Source: Microcaldota archaeon (lineage in GTDB: Archaea; Micrarchaeota; Micrarchaeia; Anstonellales; VGKX01). From it: DNA of 16,813 bases. The notes below the pieces were generated by a model. That model was given only the letters and a program-made list of their open reading frames with translations. It was not told the origin of the DNA and made no database searches. Positions 6,428-13,766 of this stretch are shown here, one piece after another. Position 1 is the first letter of the stretch. Each line of letters begins with the position of its first letter. Location: positions 1 through 16,813 of the forward strand of contig JAKALW010000003.1 in assembly GCA_021823945.1 (NCBI GenBank), read 5' to 3'. A program made the translations under genes and the position numbers.

Positions 6428-7453
6428 TTAGACATCGCAGCCCAGCGTCTTGAAGTCTATGATGCGCTCTTTCTCGCATTCCTTGTCCCGGCACAGCAAG
6501 ACAATTCGCGATGGCACGTGCTCGACTGAAACAACATAGCCCGCCTTTTTTGCAAACAATTCTGCAAATTCCCTTACCTGCGCGTGGGTTGGCATGCGGG
6601 ATGGACCCAACCGCGCCCTTGAAGAACCCAAAGCCATGTATGCCTTTACCTCGATGAAATGTGGCTTTGCTATCTTGACCTGCTCAGCGTAGCCATCAAT
6701 GTCGTCCATGTTATGGCCAAGCGCGAGTGTCATCCTAAGGACAGTGCGCGTCTTCGACCTGGACGGAATTTCTTTTCCGATTTTTTCAAGGAAGCGCAGC
6801 GAGCCAGTATAATTTTCCCAAGCGTCCTTGACAAGAGGCACCACGATTTTGCCATACCTCTCCTTTGTCGGGGAATTGAACGAAACGTAAAGCTGCGTGG
6901 GAAGCGCGTTCTCTTTCTCAAACCTTTCAAGCATTGCAGGCATCGAGCCGTTTGACACAATGAACGTAGTCATGCCGCGCTTGTGGTATTCCTTGACCAG
7001 TTCGGGCAGCTGCTCGTAAAGAGTTGGCTCGCCGTCAAGGGAAATCGCCACATGCCTCGGGAGAGTGGCTTCCTTGAACATTAACATGTTTGTCTTGGGG
7101 CTTCCGGGAAACCCGTTAATCATGTGGAGTTGCGCCTTGATTGAGCCTTCTGCAATTTCCTGGGCTGAATCAATGCCGCCTTCCCAGCCAAGGAAGTGCG
7201 CCGAGGTGTCGCGCCAGCAGTGTATGCACGCGCAATTGCAGAAAGGCACTGCCGGGGACATCTGGACGCACCTGTGGCTTCGTATGCCGTAAAAGGCATA
7301 TTTGTAGCACACGCCTTCGCCCCTGATGGCTTTTTTTGTCCACATGCAGATTTTGACTGCCGAATGGTCGTGCTTGCCAATGAACTTGTAGCCCGCGCCT
7401 ACTGTGCGCGATTTTTTCTTTTCGAGGCGGATTGGATTAGTCAAATTTGACAC
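6428..7453 (-). CDS. taw1: tRNA 4-demethylwyosine synthase Taw1 (radical SAM)
   Basis: Taw1 (TYW1 in eukaryotes) joins N1-methylguanosine-37 of tRNA-Phe with carbons from pyruvate to form the tricyclic base of wyosine. The 341-residue product shows both iron-sulfur sites. The radical-SAM cluster is C72-x3-C76-x2-C79 in FCNCACIHCWR. The auxiliary cluster is C36, C49 and C62 with the family's 13-residue spacing. Lys51, two residues after C49, fits the lysine proposed to bind pyruvate. LDGEPTLYEQLPELV and 'TFIVSNGS' are standard family segments. The reading starts at GTG 7453. A TTG three codons later (7444) with GGTG just upstream is an alternative. An AT-rich box upstream suggests a leaderless transcript. 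Confidence 0.93.
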   Translation of the reverse strand: MSNLTNPIRLEKKKSRTVGAGYKFIGKHDHSAVKICMWTKKAIRGEGVCYKYAFYGIRSHRCVQMSPAVPFCNCACIHCWRDTSAHFLGWEGGIDSAQEIAEGSIKAQLHMINGFPGSPKTNMLMFKEATLPRHVAISLDGEPTLYEQLPELVKEYHKRGMTTFIVSNGSMPAMLERFEKENALPTQLYVSFNSPTKERYGKIVVPLVKDAWENYTGSLRFLEKIGKEIPSRSKTRTVLRMTLALGHNMDDIDGYAEQVKIAKPHFIEVKAYMALGSSRARLGPSRMPTHAQVREFAELFAKKAGYVVSVEHVPSRIVLLCRDKECEKERIIDFKTLGCDV

Positions 7454-7460
7454 CTAAAAT

Positions 7461-7490
7461 GCAGACTAAATAAAAATAAATAATAAAAAT
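7461..7490 (-). promoter_or_regulatory. AT-rich promoter of taw1
   Basis: On the minus strand the 30 bases between the tRNA 3' end and taw1 are almost entirely A and T (TTATTTATTTTTATTTAG core). A TATA box here would place the transcript start at or next to the GTG start codon. The T-rich stretch immediately follows the tRNA, so it may also terminate the tRNA transcript. Confidence 0.45.
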
Positions 7491-7654
7491 TGGGCCAGGG
7501 GAGATTTGAACTCCCGGCCTACAGCTTGCCTAGACACGTTTTTTCTTTTGTGCTAGAACGGGTCATATAAGACTTACGGGAGGGCGAAATATACGGCAAT
7601 GGATGCCATGGATTTGCGCCCCGTGCCGCTCTAACCAGGCTGAGCTACTGGCCC
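7491..7654 (-). tRNA. tRNA gene with about 90 bases of extra sequence; isotype unresolved
   Basis: The acceptor strands GGGCCAG (7648-7654) and CTGGCCC with discriminator A (7491) pair perfectly. The D-arm reads GCTC-AGCCTGGTTA-GAGC and the T-arm GGGAG-TTCAAAT-CTCCC. No CCA is encoded. The gene spans 164 bases, so roughly 90 bases lie between the D-arm and the variable loop, where archaeal introns occur. Removing a single intron does not give a normal anticodon arm. GCACG after the D-arm can pair with CGTGT far downstream, but then U33 is missing and the variable loop is 18 bases. A two-intron model (removing 17 and 72 bases) yields stem GCAGC/GCTGT and loop AUCCAAA, anticodon CCA (Trp), but I could not draw standard bulge-helix-bulge sites for it. 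G1-C72 and A73 also fit Met or Ile. A degenerate pseudo-tRNA is possible. Confidence 0.8.
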
Positions 7655-7683
7655 ATAGATGTGGATTAATTAACCTGACAAAC

Positions 7684-7698
7684 CTTAAATAAATAATC
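7684..7698. promoter_or_regulatory. Shared AT-rich promoter core, tRNA (-) and PIN-protein gene (+)
   Basis: CTTAAATAAATAATC can be read as a TATA box in both directions. It would start the tRNA transcript a few bases before position 7654 on the minus strand and the PIN-protein mRNA near 7712 on the plus strand. Confidence 0.5.
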
Positions 7699-7732
7699 GG
7701 AATGGAGCTTTTTGGGGCACAATGCCCAGGCT

Positions 7733-8260
7733 ATGCGGGATTATTTCATGGTAATCAAGGATGATAGGGAAAATCGAGAAATATCTGAGCAAACAAGGCG
7801 GGCAGAAAGAGACGCCAAGGCTCTTGCCTCGGCGAGGGAGGCGAACAGGGGCATGGCAGGCCCAAACATGCGCCATGTGGTGCTCGACACAAACGCGCTC
7901 ATGCTCGTGCCCCAGTTTCGGATAGACATACTCACCGAAGTGTCAAGGCTCGTGGACACAAAGTACTCCTTTGTAATCACCAGCAGGGCATTGTGGGAGC
8001 TTGACAATCTGGTGAAATCAAAAAAGCGCGGATTCAAGGCCGCAAGGCTTGCGCACGCATACCTCAAGCACATTGAGAGCAAGGGCATGCTTGAAACAAT
8101 AAAAAGCGACATGAAGGTGGACGACTGGATAGTCAAATACGCCGCCGAAACGCCTGGGGCTATAGTGATTACAAACGACATACTGCTCAAGCAGCGGCTT
8201 CGCGCCCAGAAAACCAAGGTCATAGGATTGAGGTCAAAGGACCATCTCGACATAATGTGA
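7733..8260 (+). CDS. Fcf1/Utp24-type PIN domain protein (archaeal COG1412 group)
   Basis: PIN domains are Mg-dependent RNases. The archaeal Fcf1/Utp24 relatives are thought to act in rRNA processing. With the ATG at 7733 the product is 175 residues. The PIN domain starts at about residue 47 with HVVLDTNALM (Asp52) and continues with the acidic residues Glu89 (ALWELDNL), Asp130/Asp131 (KVDDWIV) and Asp149 (VITNDILL). It ends with 'VIGLRSKDHL', the usual finish of this group. About 45 charged residues precede the domain, whereas many archaeal members begin almost at the first strand. The start is uncertain: in-frame TTG 7712, ATG 7748 and the ATG just before RHVVLD are alternatives. It is not a typical VapC toxin, since no antitoxin gene precedes it. 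Confidence 0.8.
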   Translation: MRDYFMVIKDDRENREISEQTRRAERDAKALASAREANRGMAGPNMRHVVLDTNALMLVPQFRIDILTEVSRLVDTKYSFVITSRALWELDNLVKSKKRGFKAARLAHAYLKHIESKGMLETIKSDMKVDDWIVKYAAETPGAIVITNDILLKQRLRAQKTKVIGLRSKDHLDIM

Positions 8261-8282
8261 AATCAAGGCAAGCGGACCACGC

Positions 8283-8297
8283 GGCTTTGCGAAAGCC
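8283..8297 (+). terminator. Hairpin downstream of the PIN-protein gene
   Basis: GGCTTT-GCG-AAAGCC is a perfect 6-bp stem with a 3-base loop, 22 bases after the PIN-protein stop. There is no T-run directly after it, so a terminator or mRNA-end role is only suggested. The rest of 8261-8456 holds a second small hairpin (GCGAT-TCAA-ATCGC, about 8371-8384) and no gene I can support. Confidence 0.3.
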
Positions 8298-8456
8298 AAT
8301 CTGCGCAGGTTTTCATGGACTGCTAGAAAAATGGATTAGGAACGCGTGCCGGGCCGCTTAATGGGCGATTCAAATCGCAAGGCGCTGTTTTTGCTGGAAT
8401 ATGCGCAAATGCAAGGGGTTTTAACGCTCTGTTGCGCGGTTTTATGGGGGGTTAAA

Positions 8457-9713
8457 ATGGAAGACGATGAAAACGCAGGCATAGACTGGGCAAAAATCGG
8501 CATTACTGTTTTGGCTGGTCTCGTAATCGTGGCAATTATAGGCGCGGCTGTTTTATATCTTGCCACGGGCAAGCTTGAATTCCCCTCATTCGCCCCGTCA
8601 ATCCAACCCCAGGCGGCAGTAAACGGATACGATGTCAGCCTGTCATGGAGCCCTGTGAGCGGCGCTTCCTCATACTCAATATACAGGTCCCAGAAAGCAG
8701 GCGACATTGGAATCGCGATTGCAAAGAACGTCACTGCGGCCAAATATATTGACACGCCCGACACTGACGGCACATACTACTACTCAGTCAAATACGTTGT
8801 CAGCGGGGCCGAAGACGGGAAAACCCTGCAGGCATCGGCCACAGTCGGGAAAAAGCAGCTGCCCGCGCTCGGGCCGGTCACGCTCGTCATAGCGAACGGT
8901 GCGGGAGTTACGGGCACGCGCGACGTGGCGCTTTCAACCCTGGCCGCAAACGCGACCTCGTGCAGGTTCTGGCAGGACGGGGCAGCGAAGGGCGAATTCA
9001 CCACAAGCTTCCAGTCGCAAAAAATAACCCTCGCAGGCGCGGACGGGAACATCACCGTGAACGCGGAGTGCAGGAATGCCGAAAGCGGCAGGGCCGAAAC
9101 AGCCAATGCGTCCGCAAGCATCACGCTTGACACCACCGCGCCTTCGATTGAAATAATCAGCTCGTCCATACCTTTCAATGCGGAGAACTTCACGGTCAAG
9201 TTCAGGCCAAGCGACGCAGTTTCGAGCACTGTGAACTGCACAGGTGTGCAAAACGGAATAGTATATGGTTATGACCCGTACAAAAGCGGCATGAATGTTG
9301 AATTCGACTTTGCGGGCATTGGCTCGCAGGCGGTAAATAATGTGAGCATTGTGTGCATGGACGAAGTTGGGAACATAGCAGTGTCCAAAAACTTCACTTT
9401 CACCACGCCCGTGGAAAACGTTACAGCGCCGGTCAGGGCGAATGTCAAATACTCCCCGCCACAGGTCACTTCAAGGAACATTGAACTCACAGTATATGCG
9501 GACGACAACGCGTCCAAATGCCGGTTCAAAAACGACGACAATGCCTGGTCTGACTGGAGCGGCTTTGTCAGCGCCAGGCAGCCAAACGAGTACCAGTGGA
9601 CCATAGGCGGGCAATATGGCAAGAGGGCGGTTTACATCGAGTGCGCAAATGACACGGCAAGCGTTGGCATTGCGAACGTCACAATCATATATGCCCAGCC
9701 TGGGACGTTTTAG
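8457..9713 (+). CDS. Membrane-anchored surface protein with FnIII and Ig-like domains
   Basis: The 418-residue product has a short acidic cytoplasmic N-terminus (MEDDENAGIDW), one membrane helix at about residues 12-35 with no obvious cleavage site, and a large exterior part. The first exterior domain (about 45-130) shows a fibronectin type III pattern (VSLSWSPVSGASSYSIYRS, then YYYSVKYV). Later segments look like bacterial Ig-like domains ('ITLDTTAPSIEI' junction, and SIVCMDEVGN). Many N-x-S/T sequons (NVT, NAT, NIT, NAS, NFT, NCT, NVS) suit archaeal N-glycosylation. Paired cysteines may form disulfides. The ATG at 8457 was chosen over an upstream in-frame start at 8346 because GGGGGG lies 6 bases ahead and the extra residues look unlike a leader. 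It is probably a cell-surface or adhesion protein; the partner is unknown. Confidence 0.85.
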   Translation: MEDDENAGIDWAKIGITVLAGLVIVAIIGAAVLYLATGKLEFPSFAPSIQPQAAVNGYDVSLSWSPVSGASSYSIYRSQKAGDIGIAIAKNVTAAKYIDTPDTDGTYYYSVKYVVSGAEDGKTLQASATVGKKQLPALGPVTLVIANGAGVTGTRDVALSTLAANATSCRFWQDGAAKGEFTTSFQSQKITLAGADGNITVNAECRNAESGRAETANASASITLDTTAPSIEIISSSIPFNAENFTVKFRPSDAVSSTVNCTGVQNGIVYGYDPYKSGMNVEFDFAGIGSQAVNNVSIVCMDEVGNIAVSKNFTFTTPVENVTAPVRANVKYSPPQVTSRNIELTVYADDNASKCRFKNDDNAWSDWSGFVSARQPNEYQWTIGGQYGKRAVYIECANDTASVGIANVTIIYAQPGTF

Positions 9714-9944
9714 GCCCAAAAACCCCGCAAAAAGAATCAATTTTTTTGAAGACCGGCGGCTTTCATTTTGCAGCCTGCATTGCAAGCCGCCCGGATTCCC
9801 TTTTCTTCCTGCATCTGTACAGGCGTTGCGAAATGGACATTTTTGTGTTTTGTTACAAAAGTTTAAAAATAAGGGAACGGCGAATAACCTCCACGCGCCA
9901 AAACAGGGCGAGCAGATGAAAATTGCCGCCACAGCGGCGAACAG

Positions 9945-10022
9945 ATGAAACCAATGGATGCAACAAAGTCCGCACTGCAAAGCGCAGTCATTTCAGAAGT
10001 CCTTCTTGTTCTTATTAGCTAG
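9945..10022 (+). pseudogene. 25-codon pilin-like peptide, possibly a truncated pilin
   Basis: ATG at 9945 opens a 25-residue frame, MKPMDATKSALQSAVISEVL followed by LVLIS, that stops at TAG 10020-10022. The SAVISEVLLVLIS stretch resembles the hydrophobic N-terminal segment of archaeal type IV pilins (SPVIxxxLLVxIT). A 10-codon frame at 9916-9948 ends in an overlapping ATGA with it. Reading past the TAG gives no pilin-like sequence, so this may be a remnant, a real microprotein, or chance. The same strand has a TATA box about 75-80 bases upstream, but no clear ribosome binding site precedes either ATG. Confidence 0.25.
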
Positions 10023-10106
10023 TTTTACCGCCCGGGTTGCCTGACAAGTGGCCTGGGAGGCCAAAAGAAATCAAGCAAAAACCCGGAAATAAAAAAACCA
10101 TTCCGC

Positions 10107-10137
10107 TTTTTGCGCAAAAAAACCTCCCATGATATAT
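10107..10137 (+). promoter_or_regulatory. Palindrome and TATA box before the unknown gene pair
   Basis: The perfect 14-bp palindrome TTTTTGCGCAAAAA (10107-10120) lies just upstream of GATATAT (about 10131-10137), a plausible TATA box. That box would start a transcript near 10160 with a leader of about 45-50 bases and a good GAGGT ribosome binding site before 10208. An operator or activator site is inferred. Confidence 0.4.
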
Positions 10138-10207
10138 CCCCGCCTTGGGGCTGGCGACGGTTTTTGCATTTCAAGGAAAACAATACAAAACGCATAGAGG
10201 TATCGCT

Positions 10208-10546
10208 ATGACTACTAAACAAATCACGGAAACCAAGGGAACGGGCAACAACCAGGCAGGCACAGTGGTGAATGGAAAAGGCAGCTCCAAAACAGGAAAC
10301 AGCGCTGGCAACAAGACATTTGAAAAAATCAAGGAAAAGTCAGACACTGCGGCAGGCTCTGACAAGGCTGGCGAGTTTGCAAGGAAAGGCATTATGGAAT
10401 CCTACAATTGCAAAGACGGCAAGGGGACTGATTCCAAGGAGTCCGTAGGCGGCAAAAATGAAAACAGGAACGCCTTCATGGGCATGAACCCGTTTGCGGC
10501 TGGCAATGGAAACTACAGTTGGAAAGAAGCGAGGGTAATGTATTAA
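10208..10546 (+). CDS. Unrecognised hydrophilic low-complexity protein
   Basis: I do not recognise this 112-residue protein. The ATG at 10208 has GAGGT (10196-10200) at good distance; an earlier in-frame reading from 10145 was rejected. The sequence is rich in Gly, Lys, Asn, Ser and Thr (for example TKGTGNNQAGTVVNGKGSSK) with no membrane helix or signal peptide, and is probably disordered up to about residue 80. The last 25 residues, AFMGMNPFAAGNGNYSWKEA followed by RVMY, are more structured in character. It is followed 26 bases later by another unrecognised gene and probably shares its transcript. Both proteins contain a GTVV stretch and an 'AF...GNG' stretch, which could be chance. Confidence 0.6.
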   Translation: MTTKQITETKGTGNNQAGTVVNGKGSSKTGNSAGNKTFEKIKEKSDTAAGSDKAGEFARKGIMESYNCKDGKGTDSKESVGGKNENRNAFMGMNPFAAGNGNYSWKEARVMY

Positions 10547-10572
10547 TCGGAAGCAGTTGAGGGGCGAATACA

Positions 10573-11262
10573 ATGGTAGTAAACGGCGGGACAGTAGTAG
10601 TAAACAGGGAAAATGGCGTGGCGCATGCGTTCATAGCCAAAACAGCCTGGAAGGGCGGCAACGGGTTCGGTGGAAACATGAAGCCCATTGACGCGTTGAG
10701 GCACAAGAACGGGCCAAACGTGTTCAATACCTCGGATTACCAGATTGGGGCGTCAGATTTGGCCAGCGACAAAGGCAACGGGCACAGGAAAGAGCCCAAG
10801 GTAAGCAAGATGACAAAGCTGGCGAAGGAATACAAGGTGCCTGCCGTGCGCCTGCACGTTGGCAGGATAAACCCTTCCAGGGTTGCGGAATGCTGCGAAA
10901 AGGTCGCAACAGTGCTATTCGCCTATGCCAAGGCAGGCGAGCTGCCAAAAATCTACAAGACGTGGCAGCAGCACAGGAATTCTGCCGGAAGCATGGGCCC
11001 GGAGGCCATATTCGCGTATCTTGAAAGCGCACACAAAAACCCGAATGAAAGGGTGGACATTTTCACAATTGCAGCCGCGGCAACTGTTGGCAAGGGGCTT
11101 GCAATGACGCCCGCAGGGCAGGAAGTCTGCGGCAAAACACCGCAGGAATGGAGCGACATTGTCAAAAGCCTGGCTGTCAGGTTCGCTGACAATGTTGAGG
11201 CGGAATACTCCAGAATAAAGGAGCAAAAAGCCGAAGAATGGAAAAGGATGAAGGAGGCTTAG
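10573..11262 (+). CDS. Unrecognised 229-residue helical protein
   Basis: I do not recognise this protein. The ATG at 10573 follows GAGGGG by about 8 bases. The first 75 residues are Gly/Asn-rich (MVVNGGTVVVNRENG, WKGGNGFGGNMKP) and probably extended. From about residue 80 it becomes mostly alpha-helical: a basic segment (RKEPKVSKMTKLAKEYKVP), a helix pair around SRVAECCEKVATVLFAYAKA, then IYKTWQQHR, EAIFAYLESAHKNP, a small hydrophobic stretch (FTIAAAATVGKGLAM), and a charged C-terminal helix ending QKAEEWKRMKEA. There is no signal peptide and no true membrane helix. The base composition and AGG codons match the host. Its transcript probably begins at the promoter before the preceding gene and ends at the T-rich stretch at 11271. 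Confidence 0.7.
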   Translation: MVVNGGTVVVNRENGVAHAFIAKTAWKGGNGFGGNMKPIDALRHKNGPNVFNTSDYQIGASDLASDKGNGHRKEPKVSKMTKLAKEYKVPAVRLHVGRINPSRVAECCEKVATVLFAYAKAGELPKIYKTWQQHRNSAGSMGPEAIFAYLESAHKNPNERVDIFTIAAAATVGKGLAMTPAGQEVCGKTPQEWSDIVKSLAVRFADNVEAEYSRIKEQKAEEWKRMKEA

Positions 11263-11270
11263 AGCTGCGC

Positions 11271-11312
11271 TTCTTTTTTTATTTTTCGAGGCGGGATAAT
11301 CAGAATCCCGCC
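11271..11312 (+). terminator. T-rich terminator and adjacent hairpin
   Basis: Nine bases after the stop of the preceding gene comes a run of T interrupted by C and A (11271-11286), typical of archaeal termination. Right after it, GGCGGGAT (11290-11297) pairs with ATCCCGCC (11305-11312) around a 7-base loop. I see no gene in the remaining 11313-11437. Confidence 0.6.
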
Positions 11313-11376
11313 TTAAAGAGGCGGCCCATCATCTTCAAAACAGGCAGTGGATGCGGCAGCAGGCGCCACTCCCTAC

Positions 11377-11429
11377 TTTTATAAACTAGTTTTTTCCAAA
11401 AGGAGTCCTATATCGGGTCTATTGAGGTG
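11377..11429 (+). promoter_or_regulatory. hppA promoter and ribosome binding site
   Basis: TTTTATAAA (11377-11385) is a clear TATA box, predicting a start near 11408. GAGGTG (11424-11429) lies 8 bases before the ATG at 11438. Confidence 0.65.
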
Positions 11430-11437
11430 CATATAAG

Positions 11438-13552
11438 ATGGATAATCTGTTAATGCTACAGCTAGCCTCGCTCATTGCCGGGCTATTCTCGCTTGGCAGC
11501 GCGGCATACCTTTACTTGAATGTCACAAAAGCCCAAAAGGGCAACCAGAAGATGAACGAGATTGCCGACGCCATCAGGGTTGGCGCAATGGCATACCTCA
11601 AGAGGCAGACGCAGACAGTGGCAAAGTTCGCTGCCGCTATCTTCATCATATTCCTTGGCGTGGGCTTCGCCACCGGGGACGGCGTGTGGTATGGCACCGC
11701 AATCGCGTTCCTTGTCGGCGCGGTAGCCTCGGCAGGGGCAGGCTACATAGGCATGGACATCACGACGCAGGCGAATGTCAGGACGACCCAGGCTGCGACC
11801 AAGGGACTCAATTCTGCCCTGTCAATGTCGTTCACTGCGGGCGTTGTCATGGGCCTGTCCGTAGTCGGCCTCGGCCTGACTGCAATTTCCTTATTATGGA
11901 TAATATTCGGAAGTTTCATTGCAGCCGGCCCGGGAGCGCAAACAACGCTTCTCCAGATGATTATCGGCATGGGCTTTGGCGCGTCCCTGATTGCCATGTT
12001 CGCAAGGGTGGGCGGCGGCATATTCACAAAGGCCGCGGACGTTGGCGCCGACCTGGTCGGGAAAGTCGAGGCAGGCATCCCAGAGGACGACCCCAGGAAC
12101 CCGGCTGTCATTGCGGACAACGTGGGCGACAACGTGGGCGACTGCGCGGGCATGGGAGCGGACCTCTTCGAGTCGTACGTGGTCACAATCATCGCTACCA
12201 TGATACTTGGCAGCCTCACATTCGGCATAGCAGGCATGATTTTCCCGCTTTTGATAGCGTCGGGAGGCATACTTGCCTCAATCATAGGCACTTATTTTGT
12301 CAAGACAAAGGAGACTGGGAACCCCATGGACGCCCTGTCCAAGGGCATATACGCGACCGCCATAGTAAGCGCGTTCGTGTTCTACGGCGTGGCAAACCTG
12401 ATAATCCCAGCAGGGGGCGATGTCGGCCCGTTCGGGGTTTTCCTCGCGTCCGTGGTCGGGCTTGCGGTATCCATTGCGATAGTATGGATGACGGATTATT
12501 TCACGTCTACTGAGAAAAAGCCTGTCCAGGACATTGCCAAAAGCTCGCTCACAGGCGCGGGCACCAATGTCATCACGGGCATTGCGGTCGGGCTGAAAAG
12601 CACTGCGCCATTCGCGGCAATCATCATTTCTGGCATCATCCTGTCATACGCAGCGGCAGGAGTGTTCGGAGTCGCGGTCGCGGTCATGGCAATGCTTTCA
12701 CTGACAGGCATAATCGTGGCGGTCGACACTTTCGGCCCGGTCGCTGACAATGCGGGCGGCATAGCGGAAATGGCAGGGCTTGAAGGAAAGGTCAGGACAG
12801 TGACGGACAAGCTCGACGCGGTCGGCAACACCACAAAGGCAACTACAAAGGGATTTGCAATCGCGTCTGCGGGCCTTGCGGCGCTTGCGCTCCTGCTTGC
12901 ATTTTCGCAGGAAGTCAATGCCGCGGCGGCAAAGCTTGGCGTCCCCGGCCTTGAAATGAGCAGGACGGGCTTGCCCATAATCAATGTCATGGAACCCTCA
13001 GTCCTCGTGGGCGTCCTCATAGGCGGCGCCATCCCTTTCATCTTCTCGTCATACGCAATCATGGCAGTCGGGAAGGCGGCAGGTGAAATCATCAACGAGG
13101 TCAGGCGCCAGTTCAAGGACATAAAGGGCATAATGGAAGGCAAGGCAAAGCCGGACTACGCCGCATGCGTGGACATATCCACAAAGGCTGCGCTTGACGA
13201 GCTCATGATGCCCGGCCTTATCGCCGTGGCGGCGCCAATCATAGTAGGCTTCGTCCTCGGCCCTGCTGCGGTGGGCGGCCTCCTGATAGGCGCGCTTGTG
13301 ACAGGGCAGTTCATGGCGGTCTTCATGTCAAACGCGGGCGGCGCGTGGGACAATGCCAAGAAATACATAGAGCAGGGCCACTACGGCGGGAAAAAGAGCC
13401 CTGCGCACTCTGCCGCCGTAATCGGCGACACTGTTGGCGACCCATTCAAGGACACCGCGGGGCCTGCGCTCAACCCGCTTATCAAGATTTTGAACACCAT
13501 TTCAATCTTGTTCGTGGGGCTGTTTGTCAAGTATGCCTTGCACCTGATTTGA
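11438..13552 (+). CDS. hppA: Membrane-bound ion-pumping pyrophosphatase, K+-independent type
   Basis: This integral membrane enzyme couples hydrolysis of pyrophosphate to pumping of H+ (Na+ in some members). The 704 residues are typical of the family and can form its usual 16 membrane helices. The substrate-binding motifs are present: GGGIFTKAADVGADLVGKVE, then DDPRNPAVIADNVGDNVGD; DNAGGIAEMAGL; and GGAWDNAKKYIE with AAVIGDTVGDPFKDTAGPAL near the end. At the potassium-determining site the sequence is GNTTKATTKG with Lys467. Enzymes needing K+ have Ala at this position, so this one should be K+-independent, which in most characterised cases means a proton pump. It has its own promoter and terminator and is a single-gene unit. 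It would recover energy from pyrophosphate made by biosynthesis. Confidence 0.97.
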   Translation: MDNLLMLQLASLIAGLFSLGSAAYLYLNVTKAQKGNQKMNEIADAIRVGAMAYLKRQTQTVAKFAAAIFIIFLGVGFATGDGVWYGTAIAFLVGAVASAGAGYIGMDITTQANVRTTQAATKGLNSALSMSFTAGVVMGLSVVGLGLTAISLLWIIFGSFIAAGPGAQTTLLQMIIGMGFGASLIAMFARVGGGIFTKAADVGADLVGKVEAGIPEDDPRNPAVIADNVGDNVGDCAGMGADLFESYVVTIIATMILGSLTFGIAGMIFPLLIASGGILASIIGTYFVKTKETGNPMDALSKGIYATAIVSAFVFYGVANLIIPAGGDVGPFGVFLASVVGLAVSIAIVWMTDYFTSTEKKPVQDIAKSSLTGAGTNVITGIAVGLKSTAPFAAIIISGIILSYAAAGVFGVAVAVMAMLSLTGIIVAVDTFGPVADNAGGIAEMAGLEGKVRTVTDKLDAVGNTTKATTKGFAIASAGLAALALLLAFSQEVNAAAAKLGVPGLEMSRTGLPIINVMEPSVLVGVLIGGAIPFIFSSYAIMAVGKAAGEIINEVRRQFKDIKGIMEGKAKPDYAACVDISTKAALDELMMPGLIAVAAPIIVGFVLGPAAVGGLLIGALVTGQFMAVFMSNAGGAWDNAKKYIEQGHYGGKKSPAHSAAVIGDTVGDPFKDTAGPALNPLIKILNTISILFVGLFVKYALHLI

Positions 13553-13580
13553 GGCCTTGCGAACTGGGTGCGACCCCCTT

Positions 13581-13611
13581 GGGGCGCCCTTCGCCCCTTT
13601 TTTCTTTTTTT
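13581..13611 (+). terminator. hppA terminator
   Basis: GGGGCG (13581-13586) pairs with CGCCCC (13592-13597) around a 5-base loop, followed directly by a T-rich run (13598-13611). It looks like a bacterial intrinsic terminator. In archaea the T-run alone can suffice. Confidence 0.75.
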
Positions 13612-13701
13612 CCCATTCCTTTGACTATAAACCGGGCATAAAAATCCAGGTTTGCTCCTTGTTTTCCACGCCAGTTCAAAACCAGGGCTTCCCGGCAAGG
13701 G

Positions 13702-13717
13702 TTAAATACATATGTAT
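13702..13717 (+). promoter_or_regulatory. rpo7 promoter with palindrome
   Basis: TTAAATAC (13702-13709) is the likely TATA box of the rpo7-spt4 operon. The perfect 12-bp palindrome ATACATATGTAT (13706-13717) overlaps its end. The transcript would start near 13730, and AGGTG (13755-13759) precedes the ATG by 7 bases. Confidence 0.5.
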
Positions 13718-13766
13718 CCCAATAAACCACTACAAATCCTAATTGAATTCATGCAGGTGTTTTCCT

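Larger units (their letters stand above)
9714..10207. other. 494-base gene-poor region with hairpins, one promoter and tiny ORFs
   Basis: A T-run (9741-9747) probably ends the FnIII transcript. GGCGGCTT (9755-9762) pairs with AAGCCGCC (9784-9791) around a 21-base loop. A TATA box, TTTAAAAATA (9862-9871), predicts a transcript starting near 9893. It would contain a 14-base direct repeat with one mismatch (9908-9921 and 9937-9950), two tiny ORFs, and a long hairpin, CCGGGTT (10032-10038) with AACCCGG (10080-10086), enclosing GGCC-TGGGA-GGCC. Near the end lies the palindrome TTTTTGCGCAAAAA (10107-10120). No large gene is present on either strand. It may encode a structured RNA or be the remains of a gene. 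Confidence 0.5.

Noticed and set aside
7570..7600. C/D box guide RNA inside the tRNA intron, as in haloarchaeal tRNA-Trp
   Set aside because: TATGACC is only a weak match to box C and no CTGA box D lies at a sensible distance.
7733..8260. VapC-type toxin
   Set aside because: No antitoxin gene precedes it, the gene after it is unrelated, and the C-terminal pattern fits the Fcf1/Utp24 group better.
8365..8390. GCGATTCAAATCGC resembling a tRNA T-arm before the FnIII gene
   Set aside because: No five-pair stem around TTCAAAT and no D-arm or acceptor nearby; it is a simple hairpin.
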